This document shows, piece after piece, positions 62,246-64,000 of a stretch of DNA of 64,000 nt. Position numbers and translations under genes: made by a program. The stretch lies in assembly GCA_021736985.1 (NCBI GenBank), contig JAIPEW010000001.1:16239-80238 (forward strand), in the 5' to 3' direction. Below the pieces are notes generated by a model. That model was not told the DNA's origin. It did not search any database and worked only from the letters and a program-made list of their open reading frames with translations. Within the stretch, counting starts at the first letter, position 1. Each line of letters starts with the position of its first letter. Origin of the DNA: Clostridiales bacterium. Its GTDB lineage: Bacteria > Bacillota > Desulfotomaculia > Desulfotomaculales > VENG01.

Positions 62246-62361
62246 GCTTTTTTATTTAAATATCTGAATCATTTTATAAAAATTAAACAGGATTTGCAAG
62301 GAATTAAGAGAATGTTTTTATTTGTCAAATGTAGGACATTTAATATGAGTTGTGGGTGATT

Positions 62362-63564
62362 ATGACTGAAATGTATGCTTACCGGGCCCGGGACAGTACA
62401 GGAAAACCTGTATCCGGTTATTTAAGTGCTGCAGACGAGAAATCTGCAGCTGCAAAACTCTGGGAACAAGATTATTATGTTATTGACCTTGCGAAAAAAA
62501 AGCAGAAGCCCGGTTTCCAATTTTTGTTTTTACTTGAGCGGCCCGGGCCCAGAGAACTGGCTTCCTACTGCAGCCAGCTAAGTACCATGCTTGGTGCCGG
62601 GGTACCGGTTATTAACAGCTTGACCGTGCTGGAAAGCCACTTGGAGAATAAAAAACTTGCCCGGGTTAGCGGTAAGCTTGCGCATAATCTCAGGGAAGGA
62701 AAAACCCTCTACCGGTCTGTTAAACAGTACGCTGTTTTACCTGCTTTATTTGCAAACATTATTAAAGCAGGTGAAAAAAGCGGTTCACTTGATGTTGTAT
62801 TAGCTCACCTGGCACTTTTTTATGAAAAAGAAAACGAAGTAAAGAAAAATATAATTTCAGCACTAATTTACCCGTCTTTTGTATTTATCACTACTGTTGC
62901 AGTTGTAATTGTTTTATTAAATTTTGTTTTACCAACTATAACAGGGATGCTGGTACACCAGGACGTAGATTTACCGTTTATTACTAAACTTATTATAAGT
63001 GCAAGCGAGTTCCTTACCTGTTACTGGGCACCTTTATTAATTTTTATTTTAGTAATATTTTTGTCAGCAGCATATTTTATATGCACTGAAAAAGGTAAAC
63101 GTACTTGCGATTATGTCCTGATTAATTTACCTCTGCTGGGCAGCCTGGCGAAAAAAATATTTATTTTCCGCTTAACCCGCACGTTAAATATACTTTTGCA
63201 GAGCGGGATTCCCTTTTTACAGGCACTGGATATTGTTAAAGAAACAATAAACAACACTGTTTTTTCTGCAGCATTGGAGAGGGTTAAAGAAAGTGTAACT
63301 GGCGGGCAGAGTATTGCAGATTCCTTTGCACGTGATACTGTCATTCCTCCAATGGTGAGCTGCATGATTGGTATTGGGGAAAGCACAGGTAAGCTTGATG
63401 TGAGCCTGGAAAAACTTGCTATATATTACGAGCAGGATTTTGATGCTGCTGTGTCCAGGTTGGTCAGGTTATTGGAGCCGCTGCTGGTATTGTTTACAGG
63501 AGGTATAGTAGGGCTGGTTATTGCCTCAGTATTATTACCGCTTCTTGAAGCAGCGGGGATTTAA
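62362..63564 (+). CDS. pilC: Type IV pilus/GspF platform protein PilC (second copy)
   Basis: A 400-residue paralog of the PilC at 57198: MYAYRARDSTGKPVSGYLS start, LASYCSQLSTMLGAGVPVINSL, IKAGEKSGSLDVVL, IGIGESTGKLDVSLEKLA and a final LLEPLLVLFTGGIVGLVIASVLLPLLEA. Three TM segments. ATG at 62362 preferred over TTG at 62350. It pairs with the second pilB despite the hairpin between them. Confidence 0.93.
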   Translation: MTEMYAYRARDSTGKPVSGYLSAADEKSAAAKLWEQDYYVIDLAKKKQKPGFQFLFLLERPGPRELASYCSQLSTMLGAGVPVINSLTVLESHLENKKLARVSGKLAHNLREGKTLYRSVKQYAVLPALFANIIKAGEKSGSLDVVLAHLALFYEKENEVKKNIISALIYPSFVFITTVAVVIVLLNFVLPTITGMLVHQDVDLPFITKLIISASEFLTCYWAPLLIFILVIFLSAAYFICTEKGKRTCDYVLINLPLLGSLAKKIFIFRLTRTLNILLQSGIPFLQALDIVKETINNTVFSAALERVKESVTGGQSIADSFARDTVIPPMVSCMIGIGESTGKLDVSLEKLAIYYEQDFDAAVSRLVRLLEPLLVLFTGGIVGLVIASVLLPLLEAAGI

Positions 63565-63585
63565 TTATAAGGGGTGAAAAAAAGA

Positions 63586-64000
63586 GTGTTCTACAAAATA
63601 AGAAACAATAAAGGTTTTACTCTGATTGAGCTAATGGTAGTAGTACTTATTATTGGTGGTATAGCAGCGCTGATAACTCCCAGTATTGCAAAGAAAGCGG
63701 ATGATGCTAAAGAAAAGCTGGCGCTGGCTGAATTAAAATCTATGAAGACTATAATTGATATGTATTACGTGGAAAACGGCCAGTATCCTGCAGCTAGTAA
63801 TAAAGATGCAGAAGGTAATATTGGTAATGTGCTGCAAGAGGATGGTGTAAACTGGACAGGTGATGAAACGGGTATAAAAGACTCCTGGGAAAATGCTTAC
63901 AAGTATGCAGTTGTTGATGAAAAGTATGTAATTTACACTAATGGTCCTCCTAATACCGGTGAAACTGAAGAGAATGCAATAGCTGCCACGGACAAGCAGA
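63586..64000 (+). CDS. Major pseudopilin/pilin (GspG-like), partial at window end
   Basis: Open frame running off the right edge (about 138 codons seen). Leader KIRNNKG, mature FTLIELMVVVLIIGGIAALITP with Glu5; then KADDAKEKLALAELKSMKTIIDMYYVENGQYP and DSWENAYKYAV, the GspG-like 'DPWGNPY' position. GTG behind AGGGGTGA, 21 bases after the second pilC. It is likely the structural subunit of the second pilB/pilC machine. Confidence 0.85.
   Translation, partial: MFYKIRNNKGFTLIELMVVVLIIGGIAALITPSIAKKADDAKEKLALAELKSMKTIIDMYYVENGQYPAASNKDAEGNIGNVLQEDGVNWTGDETGIKDSWENAYKYAVVDEKYVIYTNGPPNTGETEENAIAATDKQ

Overview
The window looks like chromosomal DNA of an AT-rich, anaerobic member of the Clostridia (Desulfotomaculum/Syntrophomonas-like Firmicutes). 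The evidence is the gene order recJ-relA-dtd-MBL hydrolase-(T-box)hisS-aspS-6S RNA and alaS-ireB-ruvX-DUF1292-mltG-U32, the frequent TTG/GTG starts with strong Shine-Dalgarno sites, a histidine T-box, a CprK-like Crp/Fnr regulator, ferredoxin-type proteins and a type IV pilus locus in an apparently Gram-positive genome. Genus cannot be fixed from the sequence alone. Almost all genes are on the + strand.

Layout. 0.2-1.6 kb: a YdcF-like membrane protein and a flavodoxin-type protein. 1.9-3.6 kb: an IS110-family insertion sequence. 3.7-12.1 kb: the most unusual block. It holds a GcvH-like lipoyl carrier, a glutaredoxin fused to a radical-SAM-like barrel without its cysteines, a signal-peptide-less arylsulfotransferase-family protein, a DASS-type anion permease, a CprK-like regulator (minus strand), then lpd-lipB-lipA. 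The same GTAGT-N4-ACTAC palindrome lies in front of both halves, so they are probably one regulon; IS110 has landed between the first palindrome and its genes. No glycine cleavage or 2-oxoacid dehydrogenase subunit is present. 12.2-13.8 kb: hfq, DUF3786 and acylphosphatase.

14-24.4 kb: recJ, relA, dtd, an MBL hydrolase, a short DUF896 gene on the minus strand, T-box-hisS, aspS and 6S RNA. 24.4-28.4 kb: thioredoxin, then iscR-iscS-iscU-mnmA (Fe-S cluster assembly and tRNA thiolation) and a tiny zinc-ribbon protein. 28.6-41.9 kb: AI-2E family permease, alaS, ireB, an Fe-S aldo/keto reductase, ruvX, DUF1292, VanW, mltG, U32 peptidase, a penicillin-binding protein, a mini-ferredoxin, an FmdB-type zinc ribbon and a small glutaredoxin. 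42-48.2 kb: mobA, a YqeG-like phosphatase, and shikimate genes aroE/aroC/aroK/aroB interleaved with the prepilin peptidase.

48.7-64 kb: the type IV pilus locus. pilT is followed by a c-di-GMP-I riboswitch that leads pilM-pilN-pilO-pilin-pilB. Then come two divergent O-antigen-ligase paralogs, pilC, three minor-pilin-like genes, a second pilB and second pilC, and a pseudopilin that runs off the end.

A family of about 110-170 bp structured intergenic repeats (six clear copies, one or two degenerate) lies upstream of recJ, hisS, a YtxH-like gene, mltG, the ferredoxin, aroC and pilT, always in the same orientation. Two copies carry the same MITE-like insert at the same internal position. I could not assign this repeat to a known RNA or mobile family; with the lipoyl/arylsulfotransferase regulon it is the best candidate for something undescribed here.
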